From positions 1-20,055 of the forward strand of contig CACZSC010000158.1 in NCBI GenBank assembly GCA_902783755.1: a stretch of DNA of 20,055 bases, given 5' to 3'. This document shows, in pieces, positions 13,763-20,055 of the stretch; position 1 is the stretch's first letter; every line of letters begins with the position of its first letter. The position numbers were made by a program, and so were the translations under genes. Under the pieces are notes generated by a model. That model made no database searches. It was not told the DNA's origin and saw only the letters and a list, made by a program, of their open reading frames with translations. The DNA comes from an uncultured Ruminococcus sp. GTDB lineage: Bacteria; Bacillota; Clostridia; Oscillospirales; CAG-272.

Positions 13763-15459
13763 TGATCGATCTGACAAAAAAACCATTTGATCTTTCTCCG
13801 GAAGATGTCAAATGGGTGGAAAACACTCTTGAGTCCATGAGTGTTGACGAAAAAATCGCCCAGCTATTCTGTCTTGTTGCCTATTCAAGCGAAGACGGGT
13901 ACCTTGATTATCTTTCAAGAGTACTTAAGATAGGCGGGATAATGTGCAGGGTGATGCCCAGCGACGAAGTGGTAAAGACGGTCCGACATCTGCAGACAGC
14001 TTCAAGAGTCCCAATGCTTATAGCTGCAAATCTTGAGGCAGGCGGTAACGGAGTTTCTACAGAAGGGACCCGGCTGGGCTGCGAAATGGCAGTCGCGGCA
14101 ACTTCAGATCCGGAAACAGCCAGGGATCTGGGTAATATATGCGGCAAGGAAGGATCTGTTCTCGGGGTAAACTGGGCTTTTGCTCCTATAGCGGACATTG
14201 ACATGAATTTCCGCAACCCTATAACAAACACAAGGACTTTCGGTTCAGACCCTGAAATCGTGAAAGCATTTGCCCTCGAGTATATAAAAGCAGTTCAGTC
14301 ACACGGGGTGGCAGCTGCCATAAAGCATTTTCCCGGTGACGGAGTCGATGAACGGGACCAGCATCTTGTCAGCTCAGTAAATGATCTTACCGTTGAAGAA
14401 TGGGAAAGAACATACGGTAAGATTTACAGAGCTGCTATCAAAAACGGCGTTAAGACCGTGATGGTGGGGCATATAATGCTTCCTTCGTATTCCAGGAAAC
14501 TCTGCCCCGACATAAGCGACAGGGAGATATTGCCTGCGTCACTTTCAAAAGAAATGGTTACTGGTCTTCTCAGGGAAAAACTGGGGTTCAACGGTCTGGT
14601 AATTACAGATTCAACGACTATGGCAGGATTTGCCATAGCAATGGACCGCCGGCATGCGGTGCCGTCAGCTATAGCCGCGGGATGTGACATGTTCCTTTTT
14701 ACCAAGAACCTTGATGAAGACTTCAGGTATATGTCGGAAGGTGTGGAGCAGGGAATAATAACAAAACAGCGGCTTGACGAAGCTGTAACGAGGATACTGG
14801 CTCTTAAGGCAAGCCTTGGCCTTCACAATAAAAACAACATTCCTGAGATGGATGCTGTTAAAAAAGTGGTTGGCTGCGAAGAACACAGGCGGCTGAGCAG
14901 GGAATGCGCTGACAAATCAATAACCCTGGTCAAAGACAATGAAAACATACTTCCCGTAACTCCGGAAAGATTTAAACGCGTTTTATTCTATGCAATTGAG
15001 TCTGAAGCTGGTCAGATGGGATACGGCGCCAATATTGGAGCTAATTCCAGACTTATGAAAAAACTGGAAGACAGGGGATTTGAAGTTACGGAATTTGTTC
15101 CGAAACCTGGTTTTGAAGGTATGATGGCTTCTTCTGAGGAGGTCAAAAACAATTATGACCTCATTATTTATTCGGCTAATATGGCAACAAAATCCAACCA
15201 GACCGTCGTCAGGATCGAGTGGTGCCAGCCTATGGGAGCCAACGTGCCGACGTATATCACCAGTGTACCGACAGTTTTTATTTCCCTTGAAAATCCCTAT
15301 CATCTTCTTGACGTGCCGCGCGTGAAGACATACATCAATACTTACGGATCCACCGATGAGATTCTGGATGCTCTTGTTGAAAAGATGACAGGCGTATCAG
15401 AATTCAAGGGTGTAAGTCCGGTTGACGCATTCTGCGGCAGATGGGATACGCATCTATGA
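13762..15459 (+). CDS. GH3 glycosidase, NagZ-like subgroup (beta-N-acetylhexosaminidase type)
   Basis: A cytoplasmic retaining glycosidase, 565 residues, no signal peptide. The catalytic barrel carries KHFPGDG (residues about 188-194) and a D-x-H pair (Asp199, His201, in DERDQH), the Asp-His dyad that marks the NagZ-type GH3 subgroup. The likely nucleophile is Asp283 in GLVITDSTTMAG. A second domain begins after NKNNIPEM (about 355) with CADKSITLVKDNENILP, typical of the GH3 C-terminal Rossmann-like domain. The bond specificity (GlcNAc, GalNAc or a neutral sugar) cannot be told; the unusual H-to-D in the PGDG loop hints at a variant. The ATG at 13762 is chosen over 13759 by spacing from GGAG. 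It is coupled to the permease before and the fusion gene after. Confidence 0.88.
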   Translation: MIDLTKKPFDLSPEDVKWVENTLESMSVDEKIAQLFCLVAYSSEDGYLDYLSRVLKIGGIMCRVMPSDEVVKTVRHLQTASRVPMLIAANLEAGGNGVSTEGTRLGCEMAVAATSDPETARDLGNICGKEGSVLGVNWAFAPIADIDMNFRNPITNTRTFGSDPEIVKAFALEYIKAVQSHGVAAAIKHFPGDGVDERDQHLVSSVNDLTVEEWERTYGKIYRAAIKNGVKTVMVGHIMLPSYSRKLCPDISDREILPASLSKEMVTGLLREKLGFNGLVITDSTTMAGFAIAMDRRHAVPSAIAAGCDMFLFTKNLDEDFRYMSEGVEQGIITKQRLDEAVTRILALKASLGLHNKNNIPEMDAVKKVVGCEEHRRLSRECADKSITLVKDNENILPVTPERFKRVLFYAIESEAGQMGYGANIGANSRLMKKLEDRGFEVTEFVPKPGFEGMMASSEEVKNNYDLIIYSANMATKSNQTVVRIEWCQPMGANVPTYITSVPTVFISLENPYHLLDVPRVKTYINTYGSTDEILDALVEKMTGVSEFKGVSPVDAFCGRWDTHL

Positions 15460-17534
15460 TAAAAAAATACTTGAATAAAGCAAAGTCTCTGAAACCTAAG
15501 CTCATAACGGAGACAGTCAACTGTGAAGCCGGAAAGATCTCTATGAAAGAAGGGGACTATGTCGTTCTCGATTTCGGTGATCATTACGTTGGGGAAGTGT
15601 CACTGACTGTTACTTATGCGGGCAGTCCGCCGGACGCGCCTGCTTTCCTGAAACTGAAATTCTGCGAGCATGCGTCCGAGCTCGAAGAGAATACTTCTGT
15701 CTACAGAGGCTGGATAAGCAGGAGCTGGATACAAGAGGAATACATCCATATTGATGAGATTCCTTCGGTGTTCAGGATGAGAAGAAGATATGCCTTCAGG
15801 TATATCCGCGTGGATGTGCTTGGACTGTCGTCAAAGTATCAACTGGTTATAGAGAAGGCTTCAGTTGACGCTCAGACAAGCGCAACCGGAGACCCGGCAC
15901 TCTGCGGCAGAACTGAAAGAGAAAAAAAGATCGACAGGATAGCGCTTCGAACACTGAAGAACTGTATGCAGACAGAATTTGAAGACGGACCCAAGCGCGA
16001 CAGGCGTCTCTGGCTGGGAGACCTCAGGCTCCAGGCTCTTTGCAACTATGAGACATATAAGAACTATGATCTGGTAAAAAGGTGCCTGTACCTGTTTGCG
16101 GGGACTTCCGGCAGAAACGGTGAGATATATGCCTGTGTATTCACTCGTCCCAGAGTGATCGCTGACGATACGTTCATGTTCGATTATTCACTGCTGTTTA
16201 CGGCTGTTCTCTGCGATTACTTCAAAGCGACCGGAGACAGTGAGACTGCGTCCGAGCTCCTGCCTAACGCTCTCAGACAGATAGAACTTGCCAGGTCACA
16301 GTTCAAGGATGATGTGATCTGCGACTGCGAACGTCTGGGCTGGTGTTTTATCGACTGGTCACTTGAACTGAACAAGCAATGTGCTGCGCAGGCCGTCTAT
16401 ATCTATTGTGAAAAGCAGGCAATCGAACTCTGCCGTTTACTCGGAAAAGAAACCGTTGATCTGGAAAATGACGTCACAAGAAAGGCAGAGGCAGCCAAAA
16501 AAGCGTTTTTTGACGAGTCGATAGGTCTTTTTGTCAGCGGCAATGGCAGGCAGGTATCCTATGCCTCAAACATATGGATGTGTCTTGCAGGTGTCCCTGA
16601 TCCTGAAGGTTGCAGAGAGATCCTCAGCCGCCTCCCGAAGACCGATGCGGTCAGACCTGTGACCCCTTATCTTTACCATTACTATTTACAATCACTTGTG
16701 GATTGCGGCAATGTCTTGATGGCTGAGTCTGTTATGAATGATTACTGGGGCGGAATGGCCGAATTGGGGGCAGACACGTTCTGGGAACTTTACGACCCTG
16801 AAGATCCTGATGCATCACCATATGGTTCCAGGACAGTGAACAGCTACTGCCATGCGTGGAGCTGCACTCCGTCATATTTCCTGAGGAGATATTTCCGTAA
16901 TGGCAGCGGGATAAAAGGCGTGATATTCGATCTTGACGGTGTTCTGCTTTCGACTGATGAGTATCATTTCCTTGCGTGGAAAAAACTTGCGGACAGGCTA
17001 GGTATCCCGTTTGACAGGCAGAAGAACAACTTTTTGCGCGGTGTCAGCCGGATGGAGAGCCTGGAAATGATTCTTGACGGGCGTGATTTCTCAGATGAAG
17101 AAAAGGCAGCATTTGCCGCGGAAAAGAATGAAACATACCGCTCCCTCCTTTCGGAAATGACACCGGGAGACGTGTCAGATGATACCAGAAAAGTCATCGC
17201 GGATCTAAGATCCCGTGGCATACGGGTTGCAGTAGGGTCTTCAAGCAAGAACACTAAATTCATACTTGAACGAGTCGGATTACTCAATGACTTTGATGCG
17301 ATAGCGGACGGCAACGATATAACCAGATCTAAACCGGATCCTGAGGTTTTTCTTCTTGCAGCAACAAGGCTTTCTCTGGATCCTTCAGAGTGCATGGTAG
17401 TCGAAGATGCTTTTGCGGGAATCGACAGCGCGGCAGCAGGAGGTTTCCTCCCTGTTGCCATAGGCGATGCCGTGAGACATCCCGGATCAAAGATTAAGAT
17501 CGGTCGGCTGCCTGAGCTTCTTGAATACATATAG
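15456..17534 (+). CDS. Fusion: GH78-like alpha-L-rhamnosidase domain and beta-phosphoglucomutase
   Basis: A 692-residue cytoplasmic fusion. Residues about 15-140 form a beta-sandwich. Residues about 150-475 form an (alpha/alpha)6 domain with a GH78-like acid motif DGPKRD (Asp177 to Asp182) and WLGD (Asp189), and a GH78-like base motif DTFWE (Glu444) before CHAWSCTP. From residue about 486 a full HAD enzyme of the beta-phosphoglucomutase class follows: FDLDGVL (Asp492 and Asp494), YHFLAW (His504), LRGVSR, VGSSSKN (Ser595), SKPDPEVF (Lys626), VVEDAFAG (Glu650-Asp651); all catalytic residues are present. That enzyme turns beta-glucose-1-phosphate into glucose-6-phosphate. The start at 15456 overlaps the GH3 stop by four bases (ATGA); an in-frame ATG at 15441 has a weaker ribosome site. 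The GH78 assignment is more distant than the mutase one. Last gene of the operon. Confidence 0.85.
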   Translation: MIKKYLNKAKSLKPKLITETVNCEAGKISMKEGDYVVLDFGDHYVGEVSLTVTYAGSPPDAPAFLKLKFCEHASELEENTSVYRGWISRSWIQEEYIHIDEIPSVFRMRRRYAFRYIRVDVLGLSSKYQLVIEKASVDAQTSATGDPALCGRTEREKKIDRIALRTLKNCMQTEFEDGPKRDRRLWLGDLRLQALCNYETYKNYDLVKRCLYLFAGTSGRNGEIYACVFTRPRVIADDTFMFDYSLLFTAVLCDYFKATGDSETASELLPNALRQIELARSQFKDDVICDCERLGWCFIDWSLELNKQCAAQAVYIYCEKQAIELCRLLGKETVDLENDVTRKAEAAKKAFFDESIGLFVSGNGRQVSYASNIWMCLAGVPDPEGCREILSRLPKTDAVRPVTPYLYHYYLQSLVDCGNVLMAESVMNDYWGGMAELGADTFWELYDPEDPDASPYGSRTVNSYCHAWSCTPSYFLRRYFRNGSGIKGVIFDLDGVLLSTDEYHFLAWKKLADRLGIPFDRQKNNFLRGVSRMESLEMILDGRDFSDEEKAAFAAEKNETYRSLLSEMTPGDVSDDTRKVIADLRSRGIRVAVGSSSKNTKFILERVGLLNDFDAIADGNDITRSKPDPEVFLLAATRLSLDPSECMVVEDAFAGIDSAAAGGFLPVAIGDAVRHPGSKIKIGRLPELLEYI

Positions 17535-17549
17535 TTTTGTATTACAGAC

Positions 17550-17578
17550 AAAAGAGCCCGTAATGAGGGCTCTTTTTT
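17550..17578 (+). terminator. Rho-independent terminator of the transport and glycosidase operon
   Basis: AAAAGAGCCC (17550-17559) and GGGCTCTTTT (17567-17576) pair perfectly around GTAATGA and run into a T tract. It lies 16 bases after the fusion-gene stop. Confidence 0.93.
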
Positions 17579-17611
17579 CCTTTAAATGTAGCAGCTGTTT
17601 TGCCTGTACGA

Positions 17612-17640
17612 TTGACAAAGACTGGCAACAATTCTATAAT
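17612..17640 (+). promoter_or_regulatory. Consensus sigma-A promoter for the nitroreductase-surface protein unit
   Basis: TTGACA (17612-17617), 17-base spacer, TATAAT (17635-17640), both perfect, directly after the previous operon's terminator. Strong constitutive expression is expected unless a repressor acts. Confidence 0.92.
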
Positions 17641-17679
17641 TAAATCGAATAACGAATATATAATTGGAGGGTGTGTAGT

Positions 17680-18255
17680 ATGATCAAACAGCTGGTCCTG
17701 AGATCGAGAAGCATAAGAGAGTTTAAAAAGGGAGAAAGAATCTCAAAAGATGATCTGATCGATCTTGTCAATACTGCTCGTTTCTGCCCGAGTGCCATCA
17801 ATCTGCAGCCTCTGAAGTACAAGGTCGTAGACGATGCCGCTACCTGCTCCAGACTAACCAGAATGACTCGCTGGGGCTCCCTGATCAAAGATGTGGAACT
17901 TCCTCCGAAAGGGAAGGGACCCTGCGGATATATCCTGGTCTGCTCGGATGACAGCATAGCTCGAAGCATAGAATTCAGTAGGATAGATGCTGGGATCGCC
18001 TCCCAGACCATAATGCTTGCCGCCTGTGAGAAGGGATTTGGAGCATGCATCCTGGCTTCCTTCAAGGAAGAAGCGATAAAAAAGACACTCGCTCTTCCCG
18101 ACGGAATGACTCCGCTTCTCCTGATAGGTCTCGGGATACCGGAGCAGAAGACAGTTCTGTGCGAGACGGATGATGACGGAAATACCGCCTACTACAGAAG
18201 GGAAGACGGAGCTCATGTGGTTCCGAAACGGCATCTCGAGGACATTATACTATGA
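17680..18255 (+). CDS. Nitroreductase-family FMN oxidoreductase
   Basis: A 191-residue cytoplasmic flavoprotein of the nitroreductase superfamily, which reduces quinones, nitro compounds or flavins with NAD(P)H. The N-terminal FMN-phosphate motif is RSRSIREFKKG (residues 8-18). CPSAINLQPLKYKVV (39-53) is the second flavin-contacting region, and DAGIASQTIMLAACEKGFGACI (about 104-125, here listed as DAGIASQ and AACEKGFGACI) is the dimer and flavin helix region. The length is normal. The GTG at 17671 directly abuts the GGAGG, so the ATG at 17680 with nine-base spacing is the start. It shares four bases (ATGA) with the next gene. The substrate is unknown; the family is broad. Confidence 0.88.
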   Translation: MIKQLVLRSRSIREFKKGERISKDDLIDLVNTARFCPSAINLQPLKYKVVDDAATCSRLTRMTRWGSLIKDVELPPKGKGPCGYILVCSDDSIARSIEFSRIDAGIASQTIMLAACEKGFGACILASFKEEAIKKTLALPDGMTPLLLIGLGIPEQKTVLCETDDDGNTAYYRREDGAHVVPKRHLEDIIL

Positions 18256-18758
18256 TCAATATCATAGCAGTTATCGTCCTGGCTGTCCTATACACTGCTC
18301 TTGTCATCCTGTCGGTGAAGACGGGAAGGACGAGACTGTTCAGAACGGTTTACGGCCTGATGACCGGAACTGGATTCCTGCTGTTCGGGCTTTCCTACAT
18401 ACTGCAGAGGACCGTTGCGCCCGGAGAACTCAAGACTCCCGCGGACTCTGCTCCCGACAGCATTTTCTGGCAGATAATGCTACCTCTTTACGCTGTGTTC
18501 ATCGTTATAAACATCGCGGCGGTATTCGTAGCCTACAGTCGGGAATCCAAGCTAAATTCGTTTCTCAGGACCCTTTGCATCATCATGTCACCGGTGCTCT
18601 CCGTGTTCATGATACTCATGTCTTTCCTGGCCAATGGGCTTCAGTATATGACATCGGTCACTTTTGCCTCGATCGGAGCGCTGGGCCTTTCTTTGGCTGT
18701 CAAGGTGATGGACTATATACGTCTTTATCTAAAAGGGAAAAAATATGAAGAGTTTTAG
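18252..18758 (+). CDS. Small polytopic membrane protein, function unknown
   Basis: A 168-residue protein with four or five predicted membrane helices (about residues 2-22, 33-52, 72-95, 105-128, 133-152) and a charged C-terminus ending KGKKYEEF. A hydrophilic loop with Pro and Asp (GELKTPADSAPDS, 58-70) lies between helices 2 and 3. I do not recognise a family. The gene overlaps the nitroreductase stop by four bases and the next gene by 14, so the three are made as a unit. A role in assembling or anchoring the downstream surface protein, or in electron transfer with the flavoprotein, is only a guess from context. Confidence 0.8.
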   Translation: MINIIAVIVLAVLYTALVILSVKTGRTRLFRTVYGLMTGTGFLLFGLSYILQRTVAPGELKTPADSAPDSIFWQIMLPLYAVFIVINIAAVFVAYSRESKLNSFLRTLCIIMSPVLSVFMILMSFLANGLQYMTSVTFASIGALGLSLAVKVMDYIRLYLKGKKYEEF

Positions 18759-19671
18759 CAAAAAGAAAGTTGCAGTGCTGCTCCTCTGTGCGCTTGCGGT
18801 TATAGCGTTCTCGCTGGGATCTGGCGCCATCGAGGGTGATACCGTGGTGACGGAGACTCTCGATATCGCGAACGCCAGACAGAATCTCAGCGGCCCCGGT
18901 TACAACTGGGCTAACAGATACGATGAGCTTACACTTTCGGGGCTCAATCTCTATACTCCTGAACCCTACGGCCTGAGGCTGCCGAACAACTGTACCGTGA
19001 TCCTGGAAGGAAGAAACTATATAAATGCTGAAAAGTACGGCATAGCCTGCTCCGGGACAGTTGTGTTCAAGGGAAGCGGGAGCCTATATATCAATGCCGG
19101 AGAAACCGGTATCATTATAGTTTCCCAGAACAATACCCATAAGATCCGTCTTTTGGAAGGATCATATGAGATCCACGCCGGTACTTACGGCATATACAGT
19201 GAAGCTTCGGATTTCTCTTTCGTCGGGAAAGACATGAGCATAGATGTCAGGAACCCTGAGGGCTACGCGATCTGGGGAAGATGCGTCAACCTGCTGGGCG
19301 GTACATTTTCAGCTAAGGCACCGGTATATACGACAAACGAGCTCGTGGTCGACAACCTTGACATATCAGTGACGGAAAACACGAGCGGGCTTCCGGCCCT
19401 CTCTTCTGCGCACACTCTGAGAGTGCAGAACATTAGATTCGACGGCATCGCCGAGTATGGCGGGGAAGAGAATATATCTGGGAAGGGAACGGGAAGATTC
19501 TTCTCACACAGCATCATATTCGGCGAGAATGTTCCCGCATTCGTTGACTACATCGTTATAGCCGCACTTGTGATCGTCATAGGACTTGCTGTCGCGATAC
19601 CGGTCATAAGGAAAAAGAAGAAATCAAAGAAGATAAATGAAGATCTCAGAAGGCAGGGCCTCGTAAAGTAA
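18745..19671 (+). CDS. Membrane-anchored extracellular beta-helix-like protein (carbohydrate-binding Cthe_2159-like)
   Basis: A 308-residue exported protein. Residues 1-28 are a signal peptide (KSFSKKK, hydrophobic core, GSGAIEG). Residues about 35-245 form a beta-rich ladder of short repeats with Gly and Asn turns (LTLSGLNLY, VILEGRNYINA, VVFKGSGSLYINAG, RLLEGSYEIHAG, NLLGGTFSAKA), like right-handed beta-helix carbohydrate-binding proteins of the Cthe_2159 type; this match is from memory of the repeat style. Residues about 268-289 form one membrane helix followed by a basic cytoplasmic tail (RKKKKSKK), so the ladder faces outward. It starts within the 3' end of the membrane-protein gene with a GGGAAA-type site. 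It may bind a polysaccharide on the cell surface. Confidence 0.8.
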   Translation: MKSFSKKKVAVLLLCALAVIAFSLGSGAIEGDTVVTETLDIANARQNLSGPGYNWANRYDELTLSGLNLYTPEPYGLRLPNNCTVILEGRNYINAEKYGIACSGTVVFKGSGSLYINAGETGIIIVSQNNTHKIRLLEGSYEIHAGTYGIYSEASDFSFVGKDMSIDVRNPEGYAIWGRCVNLLGGTFSAKAPVYTTNELVVDNLDISVTENTSGLPALSSAHTLRVQNIRFDGIAEYGGEENISGKGTGRFFSHSIIFGENVPAFVDYIVIAALVIVIGLAVAIPVIRKKKKSKKINEDLRRQGLVK

Positions 19672-19686
19672 CGGTACGGGGCTTTT
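19658..19686 (+). terminator. Candidate terminator at the end of the surface-protein gene
   Basis: GCCTCGTA (19658-19665) pairs with TACGGGGC (19675-19682) with one G-U and is followed by TTTT (19683-19686). The 5' arm lies in the last codons and the stop codon is in the loop. The T tract is short, so read-through into the next gene is possible. Confidence 0.55.
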
Positions 19687-19716
19687 CCTGCATTTTGAGA
19701 CAAAAAGAGGTAAGAC

Positions 19717-20055
19717 ATGTTTCTGTTCGAGAACAAACCGGCTTCCAGGTTCCAGGACGCCCATCTTCTTGGAAACGGAAGGCTAGGAGCGACTGTTTAC
19801 GGAGGAGTTCCCTGTGAGGAGATACTCGTGAACGACGACACGCTCTGGAGCGGGGACGGGAGATACTGTCCTCCCGGGGATTTTTATGACAACCTCATAA
19901 AGTCAAGGACACAACTCCTTAACGGAGAACTGGTAGAAGCCAACAGTACCGTCAACGATAGACTAGCGGGGGCCTGGGGAGAGGCATACATGCCTCTTTG
20001 CAGCGTATACGCACTGTTCGGCACCGGCAGCGATTACAGGAACAGGGAGTTCCAC
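19717..20055 (+). CDS. GH95-type glycoside hydrolase (alpha-L-fucosidase family), 3' partial
   Basis: Open from ATG at 19717 (AAGAGG seven bases upstream) to the window edge, 113 residues. It shows the strong N-terminal signature of GH95 (1,2-alpha-L-fucosidase/alpha-L-galactosidase): HLLGNGRLGATVYGG, EEILVNDDTLWSGD, and GELVEANSTVNDRLAGAWG leading to EAYMPLCSVYALF, equivalent to the AYQPLGDL region. No signal peptide is seen, so it would act in the cytoplasm like the other glycosidases here. The catalytic domain is beyond the window. No promoter is seen in the 30 bases between the upstream terminator and this gene. Confidence 0.87.
   Translation, partial: MFLFENKPASRFQDAHLLGNGRLGATVYGGVPCEEILVNDDTLWSGDGRYCPPGDFYDNLIKSRTQLLNGELVEANSTVNDRLAGAWGEAYMPLCSVYALFGTGSDYRNREFH

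Noticed and set aside
1..20055. Mobile element, integrase, phage or tRNA-linked island
   Set aside because: No transposase, integrase, terminal repeats or tRNA-like sequence was recognised anywhere in the window.

Overview
The window looks like a chromosomal segment of a low-to-mid GC Gram-positive anaerobe, probably a gut or rumen Clostridia member (Ruminococcaceae/Lachnospiraceae-like). This is inferred from strong GGAGG ribosome sites, consensus TTGACA-N17-TATAAT promoters, a Firmicutes-type L10 leader, large MBG/Ig/beta-helix surface proteins, and an RbsABC-type sugar importer next to cytoplasmic glycosidases. No marker gene allows a firmer placement.

Layout. (1) 3-3103: the 3' end of a large secreted surface protein, then a 37-residue peptide gene and a terminator. 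(2) 3229-4837: an XRE-type regulator broken by one missing base, overlapping rarA (AAA+ ATPase of replication-fork maintenance). (3) 4840-6165: a stand-alone rplJ-rplL transcription unit with a consensus promoter, an L10 leader in which mutually exclusive antiterminator and terminator helices can be drawn, and a bidirectional terminator. rplKA and rpoBC are not next to it. (4) 6164-17578: a glycan-utilisation locus. A divergently transcribed AraC-GH39 fusion protein faces a six-gene operon: sugar ABC ATPase, permease, substrate-binding lipoprotein, second permease, GH3 glycosidase, and a fusion of a GH78-like alpha-rhamnosidase domain with beta-phosphoglucomutase. The operon ends at a strong terminator. 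(5) 17612-19686: a new promoter drives a tightly overlapping trio (nitroreductase-family protein, small polytopic membrane protein, signal-peptide beta-helix-like surface protein with a C-terminal membrane anchor). (6) 19717-end: the start of a GH95-type glycosidase (alpha-L-fucosidase family), cut by the window edge.

Working model for the central locus: an oligosaccharide is captured by the lipoprotein, imported by the ABC transporter, and trimmed in the cytoplasm by GH3 and GH78-like enzymes, none of which has a signal peptide. The fused beta-phosphoglucomutase would feed a beta-glucose-1-phosphate product into glycolysis. The AraC-GH39 protein, with both catalytic glutamates intact, is the likely local regulator and may itself process the inducer. 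The most unusual items are the two fusion proteins (AraC-GH39 and GH78-beta-PGM), the ABC ATPase with one canonical and one fully degenerate nucleotide site, the L10 attenuator, and the 37-residue peptide downstream of the surface protein.
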